Virus record (IMG/VR): IMGVR_UViG_3300013137_000011
Location: 1 to 64,000 of that record
Source of the DNA: a virus
Strand: one strand, 5' to 3'
Length of the DNA stretch: 64,000 bases
In this document: positions 7,409 through 15,124 of the stretch, piece after piece
Layout of the letters: every line of letters begins with the position of its first letter
Numbering within the stretch: position 1 is the first letter of the stretch
Notes under the pieces: generated by a model
Database searches by the model: none
What the model was told of the DNA's origin: nothing
The model's input: the letters and a program-made list of their open reading frames with translations, nothing else
Position numbers and translations under genes: made by a program

Positions 7409-7792
7409 ATGAAAATAGAAATCAAAGATCCAGAAAAGTGCAAGATTACAGATTACTCTCTATGCGAAACCGACGGTGGAATAAACGGTTTTCCAATATT
7501 TTACTTAAATATATCCTCAGAGTTTAAGAGGTTATGTTTATCTTGCTCTGGTCATTCTGGAGATGGAGAAGAATCGTCATTCTTTATTTCAGAGTGCGAA
7601 AATGACAATCATGATCTTTGTTCTGAAATAGTTGTAACAAAAACGGATCTTAGTCGTAGTTATAATGATAGTTGTAATATTATTTGTTCGTATGAGTTCA
7701 TGACGATAGATTCAAGATATGGAATTGAAGTATATTTAATTCCTATCGTATGGCCTATCAAACATCTTGAAAAAATTGGAGGAAAAGAATAA
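7409..7792 (+). CDS. Hypothetical protein, 127 aa
   Basis: Follows AAAAGGAG. A Cys-containing soluble protein with LCLSCSGH at about residues 47-54 and further Cys at ECEND, LCSE and CNIICS, but no clean zinc-ribbon spacing. Predicted as mainly beta. Its stop overlaps the next start by one base (TAATG), so it is co-translated with the 69 aa gene and lies in the same unit as the MoxR-type ATPase. Family not recognised. Confidence 0.7.
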   Translation: MKIEIKDPEKCKITDYSLCETDGGINGFPIFYLNISSEFKRLCLSCSGHSGDGEESSFFISECENDNHDLCSEIVVTKTDLSRSYNDSCNIICSYEFMTIDSRYGIEVYLIPIVWPIKHLEKIGGKE

Positions 7793-8001
7793 TGAATATA
7801 AAAATAAATCCAAAAGCAAAAGCAGCATTAACAAAACTAATCAGAAATAATATGGACAAATTGTTTCTTTTTGGATTTGGAAGAACATATTCATTGAAAT
7901 GTAATATTTCAGTATTATCTGAAAAAATACTGGAATATATCATTAAAAAAGCAGATGAAGAAGGAATTAGTTTCTTCTTTACTAATAAAAACTGGAGGTA
8001 G
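7792..8001 (+). CDS. Hypothetical protein, 69 aa
   Basis: Start ATG overlaps the upstream stop; GGAGG lies 11 bases before. A small basic protein: MNIKINPKAKAALTKLIRNN, then a hydrophobic LFLFGFGRTYSLKCNISVL segment and a helical end. It may be a small alpha/beta domain. Placed between the 127 aa protein and the MoxR-type ATPase with no gaps. Function unknown. Confidence 0.65.
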   Translation: MNIKINPKAKAALTKLIRNNMDKLFLFGFGRTYSLKCNISVLSEKILEYIIKKADEEGISFFFTNKNWR

Positions 8002-8009
8002 ATGTAATA

Positions 8010-9086
8010 ATGGAAATGTTAGAAGTTGATGGAGTTGGCGATGTTAATCCGGTAGTAGAAGTTAAACCTTTCGAGATGCAAGAAAAAAAGCATATGATTC
8101 CAATTGAGGATTGGATCATGGATTATGCTAGACAAGCCGGAAATACCGTACATGAATCTGGAATAGAAATGATTGACCTTGCAGGTACAGGTTATATCAT
8201 GAACAACAGGATTAAGAGGGCTCTTAATCAGGCGATTAAACTGAAGAAGGGCCTTTTTCTTAGGGGGAAGCCTGGATGTGGAAAAACTGAAGTAGCAAAT
8301 TCACTCTGGAAAGCCTGTGGAGGACGTATCGAAATTGATAGTTTCGGTAATGAAATTCATCACGGACCAAAGTTTGTAAAGATTATTTGTAATCCTGACA
8401 TTGATTCTGAGAAGAAACTTGTAGGAGAATGGGATATCCAGAACCAGATGGTTCAATTAGAAATCATGAGAAGCATGATTAATGTAGGGGTTTCAGTAGA
8501 GGGAATAAAAAGAGAACTTTACTCAGAGAGGTTTCTCATTAAACGTGGCATAATAGAGGCTCTGACGGCTCCAGAAGGAGCGATCCTGCTCATAGACGAA
8601 GCAGACAAGTCCAGGAGGGTAGAGTCCTTCCTATTGGAGTTTTTGGACAAGTGGCGGGTGAGCATCCCACAGATGGGTGAGATAAAAGCATTGAAGATTC
8701 CTATGGTTATTATCACGGCAAATAGAGCCCGTGAATTTTCTGAAGAATTTCACAGAAGATGTGTTTTTGTTCCTATCAATTATCCAGATATTGACACTGA
8801 GATTAAGATTTTACACTCAAGATTGCCTAATATCAGAAAGAAAATTGCTGAACAAATATCAAGTATTATGAGTATTATTAGAAATAGGGAAGTTGACTTC
8901 AGATATACTCCTGGTACTAGTTCAGCATTAGATTGGGCTCAAATTCTTATAGAGATGAATATCGAGAGTATCAAAAGAGAGCAGTTGATTCTCGATGCTC
9001 AAATTATCATGAAGCACGAGGATGATATGACGATGCTTGAAAACATAAGTTATGATATTCAAAATAAAGTTGGACTGGAGGATTAG
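8010..9086 (+). CDS. MoxR-type AAA+ ATPase
   Basis: A 358-residue AAA+ protein of the MoxR/AAA_5 type. Walker A GKPGCGKT lies near residue 86, Walker B LLIDEADKS near 193, sensor I IITANR near 235 and the arginine finger in FHRRC near 247; the insert with FLLEFLDKWRVSIPQ after Walker B is typical of MoxR. MoxR ATPases act as chaperones that remodel protein complexes, usually with a von Willebrand factor A partner encoded nearby. Such a partner, with an intact MIDAS motif, lies at 9762. The pairing in a phage replication region is unusual. A patch of clearly higher GC covers about 8555-8700. Start follows GGAGG. Confidence 0.88.
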   Translation: MEMLEVDGVGDVNPVVEVKPFEMQEKKHMIPIEDWIMDYARQAGNTVHESGIEMIDLAGTGYIMNNRIKRALNQAIKLKKGLFLRGKPGCGKTEVANSLWKACGGRIEIDSFGNEIHHGPKFVKIICNPDIDSEKKLVGEWDIQNQMVQLEIMRSMINVGVSVEGIKRELYSERFLIKRGIIEALTAPEGAILLIDEADKSRRVESFLLEFLDKWRVSIPQMGEIKALKIPMVIITANRAREFSEEFHRRCVFVPINYPDIDTEIKILHSRLPNIRKKIAEQISSIMSIIRNREVDFRYTPGTSSALDWAQILIEMNIESIKREQLILDAQIIMKHEDDMTMLENISYDIQNKVGLED

Positions 9087-9088
9087 TC

Positions 9089-9343
9089 ATGTTTATATCG
9101 GTAAATAAAATAGAAATACCTGATTCGTGTCCAAAAAATTGTATGGGATTAGATCCAAAAACTAGACATATACACATATCACAAGGAGGGTTGTGTCATC
9201 GCTGTCCAATATTCTGTTGTAAAAAAAATATCGAATATGATTTCTGTCTACTAAAACCTGAAGGATATAGAGAAGATTGGGCTATAGTATGGAGAGATTG
9301 GTTTCTTGGAGATATGAAAACATATCCAGAACTAAAATTTTAG
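9089..9343 (+). CDS. Cys-rich small protein, 84 aa
   Basis: Follows CTGGAGG, 2 bases after the MoxR-type gene. Cys residues are arranged as SCPKNCMG (about 13-20), LCHRCPIFCCKK (about 35-46) and YDFC near 53, so a two-metal or Fe-S site is possible. The C-terminal third is aromatic (DWAIVWRDWFLGD). Its position between ATPase and VWA gene suggests it belongs to that module, but no family is recognised. Confidence 0.7.
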   Translation: MFISVNKIEIPDSCPKNCMGLDPKTRHIHISQGGLCHRCPIFCCKKNIEYDFCLLKPEGYREDWAIVWRDWFLGDMKTYPELKF

Positions 9344-9355
9344 GAGATGATATAA

Positions 9356-9550
9356 ATGAAAGAGAAAGTTTCACAACATATAACTAAAGTATTTGGGAAC
9401 ACTCTTGTTTTCTGGAGATATCCAGACACCAATGGAGATTTTGTAAGAATAGAACTATTAAATTTTATTTCAGGAGATAGTAATGGAAGAATTACACTAT
9501 CTTTTGATGAATTCAAAAATATGGTTAAAGAAATATTGGAGGAAGATTAG
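9356..9550 (+). CDS. Hypothetical protein, 64 aa
   Basis: Follows AGGAGATGATATAA. A small acidic protein with alternating beta pattern (NTLVFWRYPDTNGDFVRIELL) and a C-terminal helix SFDEFKNMVKEILEED. No Cys cluster, no membrane segment. Lies between MoxR-type and VWA genes. Function unknown. Confidence 0.65.
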   Translation: MKEKVSQHITKVFGNTLVFWRYPDTNGDFVRIELLNFISGDSNGRITLSFDEFKNMVKEILEED

Positions 9551-9551
9551 T

Positions 9552-9740
9552 ATGAATATAGTTATTCGACACTATACTAGAGTTATTCTTGATAGAAAAT
9601 TAATTATAACTCCTGTGATAGTGACAATAAATCCTATTGTATGGATTGCAATAAAAATAAATGCAATTCCTGTAAATAAGGTATATGTATGGGATAAAAG
9701 ATACCACCACTACTATAGCAATATGGGATGGGCATCTTAA
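9552..9740 (+). CDS. Doubtful small gene, 62 aa
   Basis: ATG 9552 follows TTGGAGGAAG, a good binding site inside the previous gene's end. The frame reads hydrophobic sequence (LIITPVIVTINPIVWIAIK) that could be one membrane segment, then YHHYYSNMGWAS. However another frame across 9614-9679 reads CDSDNKSYCMDCNKNKCNSC, a zinc-finger-like pattern, without a start codon and after stop codons. The site may be a decayed zinc-ribbon gene or a real membrane peptide. Confidence 0.4.
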   Translation: MNIVIRHYTRVILDRKLIITPVIVTINPIVWIAIKINAIPVNKVYVWDKRYHHYYSNMGWAS

Positions 9741-9761
9741 TTTAATAAATAGCGAGGATGT

Positions 9762-11486
9762 ATGCTTTATAATATCAATGATTATTTTGATAAACTTCAG
9801 ATATCTGGTATTGACATTCCAATTGGAATGAGGCTTGAGGCTTTCAAAGCAATAGATATTATGGGTTCTTTTTGTTTTGAAAAAGATACTTCAGCAGAAG
9901 TTTGGAAAAATCTTATGGATGATATATTTTCTGCTATTGCAATTCGTGAGAAAGACGAACTTATAGCAAAAATGATATTCATAAAGCACTTTAGAGTAGG
10001 AGACTACTCTAATTTCATTTCTAAGAATGAAAATAAAATAATCTATTCTATGCGAAAAAACAGCAAAAAAGAAGAATCTATTTCGCATGAAACAATAGAT
10101 AATAGTAGAGTTGTTTTAAATTTTGGTAATATAAAAACAGAAGCATCTGATAAAATTGAAGATTCTTATCATCAAATAGAAGAAGATAAAAAAGATAATG
10201 ATGATCAAAATACTCAACTTAAACAAAATGCAAACGATAACTATAGTATTTTCGATGAAATAGATGAAATGATAGAAGATGAGGAGTTTGATTTTGGTAA
10301 AAATGACGACGATGCAATAGCAGATGATGACGAAATCGAAGCATTTAATAACGGAGAAGTAGAAGATTTAGACGATATAGAAAAATTTGCAAATAGCATA
10401 TCTGGCTTCAAAGAAGCACTTGAAAAACTCTCTGAAAGTGGATATGATATTGACACTAAAGAGTCTGCAGATGAAATATCAAATGAAATATATAATATTG
10501 CAGCATCTATAAGAGTTGAGTTTTACGGTAAAAAGAATAAAAAAAGGCGTGAAGAGTTATTTGATTGTTTGAATATAGTTAAAAGACATAAAATAGATGA
10601 GGAAAAAATAGAAAGAGAAATCATAGGAGAAACTATAAAAGAGATAAACAAAAAAGAACTTAAACAAGAACTAAATAATGGAAATAACAACGATCCTGGA
10701 ATACAATATATAAGTATATCCAGAATACCTGAAAGCAAATTGATAATTGAGATAGAAAGAATTGCCAATGAGATTGTAACAGATAGATCAAGAGATATTT
10801 TTGTTGCTGAGTCTGGTACTGAAATAGATTTGTTTGATACAGTCACCGAAAGCTTGTCAAATTTGAGAGGTGTAATATCAAACATTTATTTTTATAAGAA
10901 AGATAAGGGAAAAGCAAGAATTCTTGCAATATGTGACTTATCTGGAAGCATGAGGAGATATATTAATATATCACTGAATCTAATGCTAAATATGAGAAAA
11001 GTACTAGATGACGTTCAAATAACGGCATTTAGCAGTAATGATACAATATTAACAGAAAACGTATTTAAAAACCAAGATATATCATGCAAAAATTGGAAAA
11101 AAGTATTCCAATCAATATTCAATATAGTATCCATAAGGGGTACTTCATTAGTCACTCATCTTGAGAACGTAAAAAATTGGGCTGAAAGTGGTAGATTAAA
11201 TATAGATGAAGAGACTATTGTTCTTCTAATTTCTGATATGTTAGCAACAGATGTAAATATGTATTACGAAGAACAATACTATTGCAAAGAACAATACTAT
11301 TACAAAGAAATTGCATCAAAAATAGTTCCGATCAAAAATATGTGTAAAGAAATAATAATACTGTCACCAAATGAATATAACCAAAACTTCAATAATCTTG
11401 AAAATTATAGAAAAAAACTTGGCATAAGATATGCTACAATTGACACAATCAACCAATTAAGAACAGCAATTTCATCAATAGTTTAG
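9762..11486 (+). CDS. VWA-domain protein (CoxE-like), partner of MoxR ATPase
   Basis: A 574-residue protein. The C-terminal 200 residues form a von Willebrand factor A domain with the metal-ion-dependent adhesion motif DLSGSM near residue 392, the Thr in RGTSL near 465 and LLISDML near 490, as in the CoxE/ViaA group that works with MoxR ATPases. Residues about 100-230 are a long acidic, probably disordered, region (DEIDEMIEDEEFDFG). The N-terminal 90 residues look helical. The known pairs load metals or remodel client proteins; the client here is unknown. Start follows AGCGAGG. An 18-base partial repeat (GAACAATACTATT-CAAAGAA) occurs near 11270-11300. Confidence 0.85.
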   Translation: MLYNINDYFDKLQISGIDIPIGMRLEAFKAIDIMGSFCFEKDTSAEVWKNLMDDIFSAIAIREKDELIAKMIFIKHFRVGDYSNFISKNENKIIYSMRKNSKKEESISHETIDNSRVVLNFGNIKTEASDKIEDSYHQIEEDKKDNDDQNTQLKQNANDNYSIFDEIDEMIEDEEFDFGKNDDDAIADDDEIEAFNNGEVEDLDDIEKFANSISGFKEALEKLSESGYDIDTKESADEISNEIYNIAASIRVEFYGKKNKKRREELFDCLNIVKRHKIDEEKIEREIIGETIKEINKKELKQELNNGNNNDPGIQYISISRIPESKLIIEIERIANEIVTDRSRDIFVAESGTEIDLFDTVTESLSNLRGVISNIYFYKKDKGKARILAICDLSGSMRRYINISLNLMLNMRKVLDDVQITAFSSNDTILTENVFKNQDISCKNWKKVFQSIFNIVSIRGTSLVTHLENVKNWAESGRLNIDEETIVLLISDMLATDVNMYYEEQYYCKEQYYYKEIASKIVPIKNMCKEIIILSPNEYNQNFNNLENYRKKLGIRYATIDTINQLRTAISSIV

Positions 11487-11509
11487 CAGCATTTTTTAAA
11501 GAGGTGTTT

Positions 11510-11647
11510 ATGATTATCCCTATATATAATATATACTATAAACATGAATATTATATATATAATATTAAGAATAATATACCTGATTATTCTATTAGCTATA
11601 GTATAGATATATATCCTATTAGTTATGGTATAAATATATATATATAA
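11510..11647 (+). CDS. Tyr/Ile-rich peptide in an AT tract, 45 aa
   Basis: ATG 11510 follows AAAGAGGTG. The 45 codons use almost only A and T, giving a peptide with about 11 Tyr and 14 Ile (NIYYKHEYYIYNIKNN). The binding site supports translation, but composition is so biased that the region may simply be a simple-sequence AT tract. Nothing else occupies 11487-11652. Confidence 0.35.
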   Translation: MIIPIYNIYYKHEYYIYNIKNNIPDYSISYSIDIYPISYGINIYI

Positions 11648-11652
11648 AAAAT

Positions 11653-11919
11653 ATGAATAATAAACATGAAATAGAAGTGATTAATAGTATTAATACAGTA
11701 TTAGTAGATAATATAGGATTAAGAAGTATTAATTTATATTATATATACATGATAAAGTATTATAATTATGTCATGTATATTAATATAATAAGCGATAATC
11801 CAAAACCATCAAACAAAAAAAGTAATGATGAAATAGCAGATTTGTATGGAAGTGACAAAATCTTCGATCTTTTTGTTGAAAATGATGAAATATTTAATTT
11901 ATTGGATGAGGAGGGCTAA
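11653..11919 (+). CDS. Hypothetical protein, 88 aa
   Basis: Starts in the same AT-rich stretch without a clear binding site. The first half is Asn/Ile/Tyr-rich (LYYIYMIKYYNYVMYINII), the second half is acidic and normal looking (DEIADLYGSDKIFDLFVEND). The real start might lie elsewhere in the frame. Ends 3 bases before the next ATG and carries its GAGGAGG site. Function unknown. Confidence 0.45.
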   Translation: MNNKHEIEVINSINTVLVDNIGLRSINLYYIYMIKYYNYVMYINIISDNPKPSNKKSNDEIADLYGSDKIFDLFVENDEIFNLLDEEG

Positions 11920-11922
11920 ATA

Positions 11923-12408
11923 ATGAAGGTTTTTTCTAGTACTTTTAGAGTTTCTGTGGATGCAGATTATGATGGTCTTGATATTCTACAGATGATTTCT
12001 GAGAAAAGAAAAGTTTTCAATGAGCTTCAGAAAAAATTATCAGAAAATAATGAAACTTCATATCATGGTGGACGTATTCAAAGATTATGCCTTGAGTGTA
12101 AATCTCCTATGTTTTCTGGATTTTGGAAATTTGAAGATAAAATTAGCGAAAATTCAAAGTGTTCAGTAAGATGTGGATATAATGAATTCATAGTTTATGA
12201 CTTGATTTCTGCTCAAGTAGAATATAAATCATGGTTTGATGATGAAGAAAGTAAGCAGTACGAAGAAACTATTGATAAACAAAAAGAATTAAACTATGGA
12301 ATAAGTAATAAAATAATGGAACATTGCATAGAAGTAGAAAAGGTTAATCTAAATGAAGAAGATAAAAACTTTATTGAGGACTGTGATCTTTCAGATTTAT
12401 TTGATTAG
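11923..12408 (+). CDS. Hypothetical protein with one zinc site, 161 aa
   Basis: Follows GAGGAGG. The central part has LCLECKSPMF (about 57-66) and KCSVRCGY (about 86-93), a CxxC plus CxxxC arrangement likely to bind one zinc. The N-terminus is a helix-rich segment and the C-terminus is strongly acidic (NEEDKNFIEDCDLSDLFD). It sits directly before the RuvB-like ATPase, 8 bases apart, so it may be an accessory factor. Family not recognised. Confidence 0.7.
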   Translation: MKVFSSTFRVSVDADYDGLDILQMISEKRKVFNELQKKLSENNETSYHGGRIQRLCLECKSPMFSGFWKFEDKISENSKCSVRCGYNEFIVYDLISAQVEYKSWFDDEESKQYEETIDKQKELNYGISNKIMEHCIEVEKVNLNEEDKNFIEDCDLSDLFD

Positions 12409-12416
12409 GAGTTTAG

Positions 12417-13322
12417 ATGGACATATTAAGACCTTCAGATTGGGATACATTTATAGGTAATTCAAATAATGTTGAACTTGTAAAAGAATCTCTTGAGGCT
12501 GCGCTGATTAAGATTGGACATATGCCTCATGTATTATTATCAGGTCCACCAGGAACAGGAAAAACGACAATAGCAAACATAATAAGAAATAAACTAGATA
12601 AAATTATGTTTCTAAATTTTCAGGATACTTCTGGATCTCTTCTTGACAATGTAAAATCAATAGAAGAAATAGTAGAGGAATTTAAAGATAATAATGGAGT
12701 CAACTATAATCTTGTTTTTATTGATGAGGTTGACATAATAGAAAAGAAAGCAGAAAAAACTCTACTAACTATTCTTGAAGATTTTAAATTCAAAGATAGA
12801 GTTGTTCCAAAATTTACTATGATCGCTGCTTGCAACGATCCTGGGAAAATTAGTAGTGCATTTATCCGAAGATTTCCGTTGAGACTGTCAATGGATGAAT
12901 ATTCGGATCAAGAAATGTACTTACTAATAAGAATGAATATAATCAAACTAGAAATCGAAATGGACGAAAATACAGTATTATTTATTCTTTCAAGAAGCAG
13001 AAATAATCCATCATTTGTAAACAATATATTGACTACACTCAAGGATCATAAAATCGCAAAATCTGGTATTCCTAATGACGGAATAATTTCACTAGAAGAT
13101 GTAAAATTAATCTGTGATAGGTTAGGAATTGACAGTTTAGGCTTGTTGAAGGACGAAAGGATAATCATTGACTATTTGAAATTCGTTTCCCGTCCAATTG
13201 GGGCCAAAATTATCTGTTCTGCCTGCCAATTAGAGTTGGACACTTATTTGAATGTTTATGAACCATACCTAATTCGTAAGAGATTAATAGCAGTTACCAA
13301 TAAGGGAAGGGTAATCGTCTAG
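12417..13322 (+). CDS. RuvB-like Holliday junction ATPase
   Basis: A 301-residue AAA+ ATPase. Walker A GPPGTGKT is at 43-50, Walker B VFIDEVD near 100-106, sensor I Asn near 140 and the RRF arginine finger at 151-153. The last 60 residues match the RuvB winged helix: a predicted WH domain ending VYEPYLIRKRLI and TNKGR, the pattern of bacterial RuvB (VYEPYLIQ-GfL-RTPRGR). RuvB drives branch migration with RuvA and RuvC. A RuvC-like resolvase is at 22217, but no RuvA is seen in the window. Length is slightly below the usual 330. An alternative is a clamp-loader subunit, less likely given the C-terminus. Start follows TTAGGAG. Confidence 0.8.
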   Translation: MDILRPSDWDTFIGNSNNVELVKESLEAALIKIGHMPHVLLSGPPGTGKTTIANIIRNKLDKIMFLNFQDTSGSLLDNVKSIEEIVEEFKDNNGVNYNLVFIDEVDIIEKKAEKTLLTILEDFKFKDRVVPKFTMIAACNDPGKISSAFIRRFPLRLSMDEYSDQEMYLLIRMNIIKLEIEMDENTVLFILSRSRNNPSFVNNILTTLKDHKIAKSGIPNDGIISLEDVKLICDRLGIDSLGLLKDERIIIDYLKFVSRPIGAKIICSACQLELDTYLNVYEPYLIRKRLIAVTNKGRVIV

Positions 13323-13325
13323 AAT

Positions 13326-14117
13326 ATGCAAACGGATAATCATAAAAAGTTTGGGTACTTGACATTCAAAACCAGGTGTAGTAGAATAGCAAGTACAGAA
13401 GGTTGTGGTAAATTTTGCAGTTTTATTCGAAACCATAGTCACTACCCTTCGAAAGAAAAAAACAGATGCAGGAACTTAGAGATTTCAAATATGCCAAAGT
13501 CAAGACTAAAGATCATAACTAATCAGTATGGCTCATGGGGAGAATATGCTGATTTCTTCGGCATTTCTTTGAGTACATACAAAAAATTAATCAATGATGA
13601 AATTATCCCAAGACCTCCAAAAGATCAGTATGGAAAAATCATAAAGAAAGATAACGCATATATAAAACTGGTTCTGTCAGCAATCAAGGTCAAGAAACTT
13701 GTTAATGGCAGGCATCGGATAGTTTTAGCAAAAGGGCCTAGAATTGTATCGGCGGCTTTTTATGCAAAACTAGTCAATGTCTGCCCTTCTACTTATCATA
13801 GGTGGATTCACGAGATAAATCTTGCTACCGGACAAACCTTTGTAAATCCCCCTCCCAAAAATGAAAAAGGAAGAATTATTTTTGACGAGGGATATGTAAC
13901 TTATCTGATGTCAATAGTATCTCCAAAAGGTCCAGAGAAGATTAAAGTCAAAAAAGAGAAGAGAGTTGATACTTCTAGGCTATTGACTCATGATGCAGAT
14001 CAATATCAACAAGAAATGGACAAAAAGGACAAAGAAAACGAAGAGAAAACAGCAAAAGATTCAATCCACAAAAAAGGTGGAAAGGTCTTTTACAAGGGTG
14101 TTCCAAGGGAGAAGTGA
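13326..14117 (+). CDS. Putative DNA-binding protein with HTH-like repeats
   Basis: 263 residues from ATG 13326, or 207 from ATG 13493. The first start has only a poor, distant site (GGGAAGGG); a consensus promoter at 13359-13387 lies inside the first 60 codons, so the shorter form is plausible. The body has two similar segments: SWGEYADFFGISLSTYKKLIN and, 90 residues later, SAAFYAKLVNVCPSTYHRWIH, each followed by a PP-K-G-I/F stretch. These look like duplicated helix-turn-helix or MerR-like recognition units. The C-terminus is Lys/Glu-rich. Likely a transcription regulator or DNA organiser; the family is not certain. Confidence 0.65.
   Translation: MQTDNHKKFGYLTFKTRCSRIASTEGCGKFCSFIRNHSHYPSKEKNRCRNLEISNMPKSRLKIITNQYGSWGEYADFFGISLSTYKKLINDEIIPRPPKDQYGKIIKKDNAYIKLVLSAIKVKKLVNGRHRIVLAKGPRIVSAAFYAKLVNVCPSTYHRWIHEINLATGQTFVNPPPKNEKGRIIFDEGYVTYLMSIVSPKGPEKIKVKKEKRVDTSRLLTHDADQYQQEMDKKDKENEEKTAKDSIHKKGGKVFYKGVPREK
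13359..13387 (+). promoter_or_regulatory. Sigma70-type promoter inside a gene start
   Basis: TTGACA (13359-13364) and TAGAAT (13382-13387) are separated by 17 bases. Transcription would begin near 13394, giving a 100-base leader before ATG 13493. The leader contains TTCGAA at about 13427 and again near 13448. Either the upstream ATG of this gene is not used, or the promoter gives a second, shorter product. Confidence 0.6.
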
Positions 14118-14134
14118 AAAATTTCCCCCTAAAA

Positions 14135-14188
14135 CCTGTCAATTTTACCACAAAAGGGGTTGACAGGGCACAAGAAACGTGCTATAAT
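14135..14188 (+). promoter_or_regulatory. Consensus promoter with overlapping inverted repeat
   Basis: TTGACA (14160-14165) and TATAAT (14183-14188) are perfect with a 17-base spacer. CCTGTCAA (14135-14142) is the inverted copy of TTGACAGG (14160-14167), so an 8-base palindromic arm covers the -35 box. This is the layout of a repressor operator. It drives the unusual gene at 14236. Confidence 0.85.
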
Positions 14189-14235
14189 AGGCTTAGGTTC
14201 CAAAGAATAACCAAATAATGAAAGGGGTAAGAAAA

Positions 14236-15036
14236 ATGCAGGCTGTAATCGAGAAGGATAGCAAGGGTAAGTTTACGGGGATTAATTACGATGAGTCGCT
14301 CGATGGATCGCTCGTCGAGCAGGGAAAAGCGATGAATCTCAAGGATAAGGTCGCTATGATTCTTCACTTCATGGCGACTCGTGATGCAGAGGAGAAGGCT
14401 TCGGATACTCCTAAGATTGATGTCGCTGCTACCAGGACTGAGATTAAGGAACTGAAGAAGCAGGTATCCGCTGTGTCGATGATCGATGAAAAGTTCATCG
14501 CAACTATTCCTGATGAAAATCTCAGAAACGAGCTGATGAAGAATCGGGATGATCTCGCAAAGGTCTGTGAGATGAAGCAGACCAGAATTAACGAACTTGA
14601 GAAGAGTATCGAGGATCAAAAAGAGGAAAACAAATCCAAGGAGCCTACCAATGATGATCTTCTGATGTGGGGGGTTATCCGTGGTCTTGGGGCAAAGGTC
14701 GTGAAACCCAAGTCTCATAAGGAAGATAAGCCCAAAGGTGAAAAGACGGATTCCGGTAATAGTGGTCGCTTCAATGGAAAGAAGTTCTCTGAGTTTGTAA
14801 AGGATAAGATTGCTCAGGGAAAGACCATTCTGATGAAGGGAATCGATGATAGGAAATGGGAGTACACTCCCGAGATTGCAAAGACCAAGAAGATGTCACA
14901 GGCAGTACAGGATCCCGCTCTTGGTGGATATGGATCCCCTAGAGATGCCTCCAATCTCTTCATTAAGGTTGTCGGAGAAGATCCCGTTGTCGTAGAAAAT
15001 CCTTCCGCCGCAGAACCCGTTCCTGCGACGGCGTAA
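14236..15036 (+). CDS. Unknown coiled-coil protein, probably highly expressed, 266 aa
   Basis: ATG 14236 follows AAAGGGG; an in-frame ATG at 14218 has no binding site. Codon use is clearly richer in G and C than in neighbours and resembles that of the major structural genes, which with the consensus promoter implies high expression. Residues about 75-150 form a charged coiled coil (TRTEIKELKKQVSAV; NELEKSIEDQKEENKSK); residues about 175-245 form a small domain with KKFSEFVKDKIAQGKTIL; the end is Ala/Pro/Val-rich. It stands alone between promoter and terminator hairpin. No family recognised. An abundant early DNA- or host-protein-binding factor is one possibility. Confidence 0.8.
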   Translation: MQAVIEKDSKGKFTGINYDESLDGSLVEQGKAMNLKDKVAMILHFMATRDAEEKASDTPKIDVAATRTEIKELKKQVSAVSMIDEKFIATIPDENLRNELMKNRDDLAKVCEMKQTRINELEKSIEDQKEENKSKEPTNDDLLMWGVIRGLGAKVVKPKSHKEDKPKGEKTDSGNSGRFNGKKFSEFVKDKIAQGKTILMKGIDDRKWEYTPEIAKTKKMSQAVQDPALGGYGSPRDASNLFIKVVGEDPVVVENPSAAEPVPATA

Positions 15037-15074
15037 GCACCTCCCCAATCTCATCAACCCCGTGTGTCCGGTTT

Positions 15075-15106
15075 TCCAGGGTTCCGGCTAAAAACCCTGG
15101 ATTAAA
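15075..15106 (+). terminator. Hairpin after the highly expressed gene
   Basis: TCCAGGGTT (15075-15083) pairs perfectly with AACCCTGGA (15093-15101) around a 9-base loop and is followed by TTAAATCATTTT. It is a GC-rich stem with a weak T tract, so a terminator or attenuator separating the 14236 gene from the Rad52-like gene. Read-through to the AGGAGG of the next gene remains possible. Confidence 0.6.
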
Positions 15107-15124
15107 TCATTTTAGGAGGAAAAT

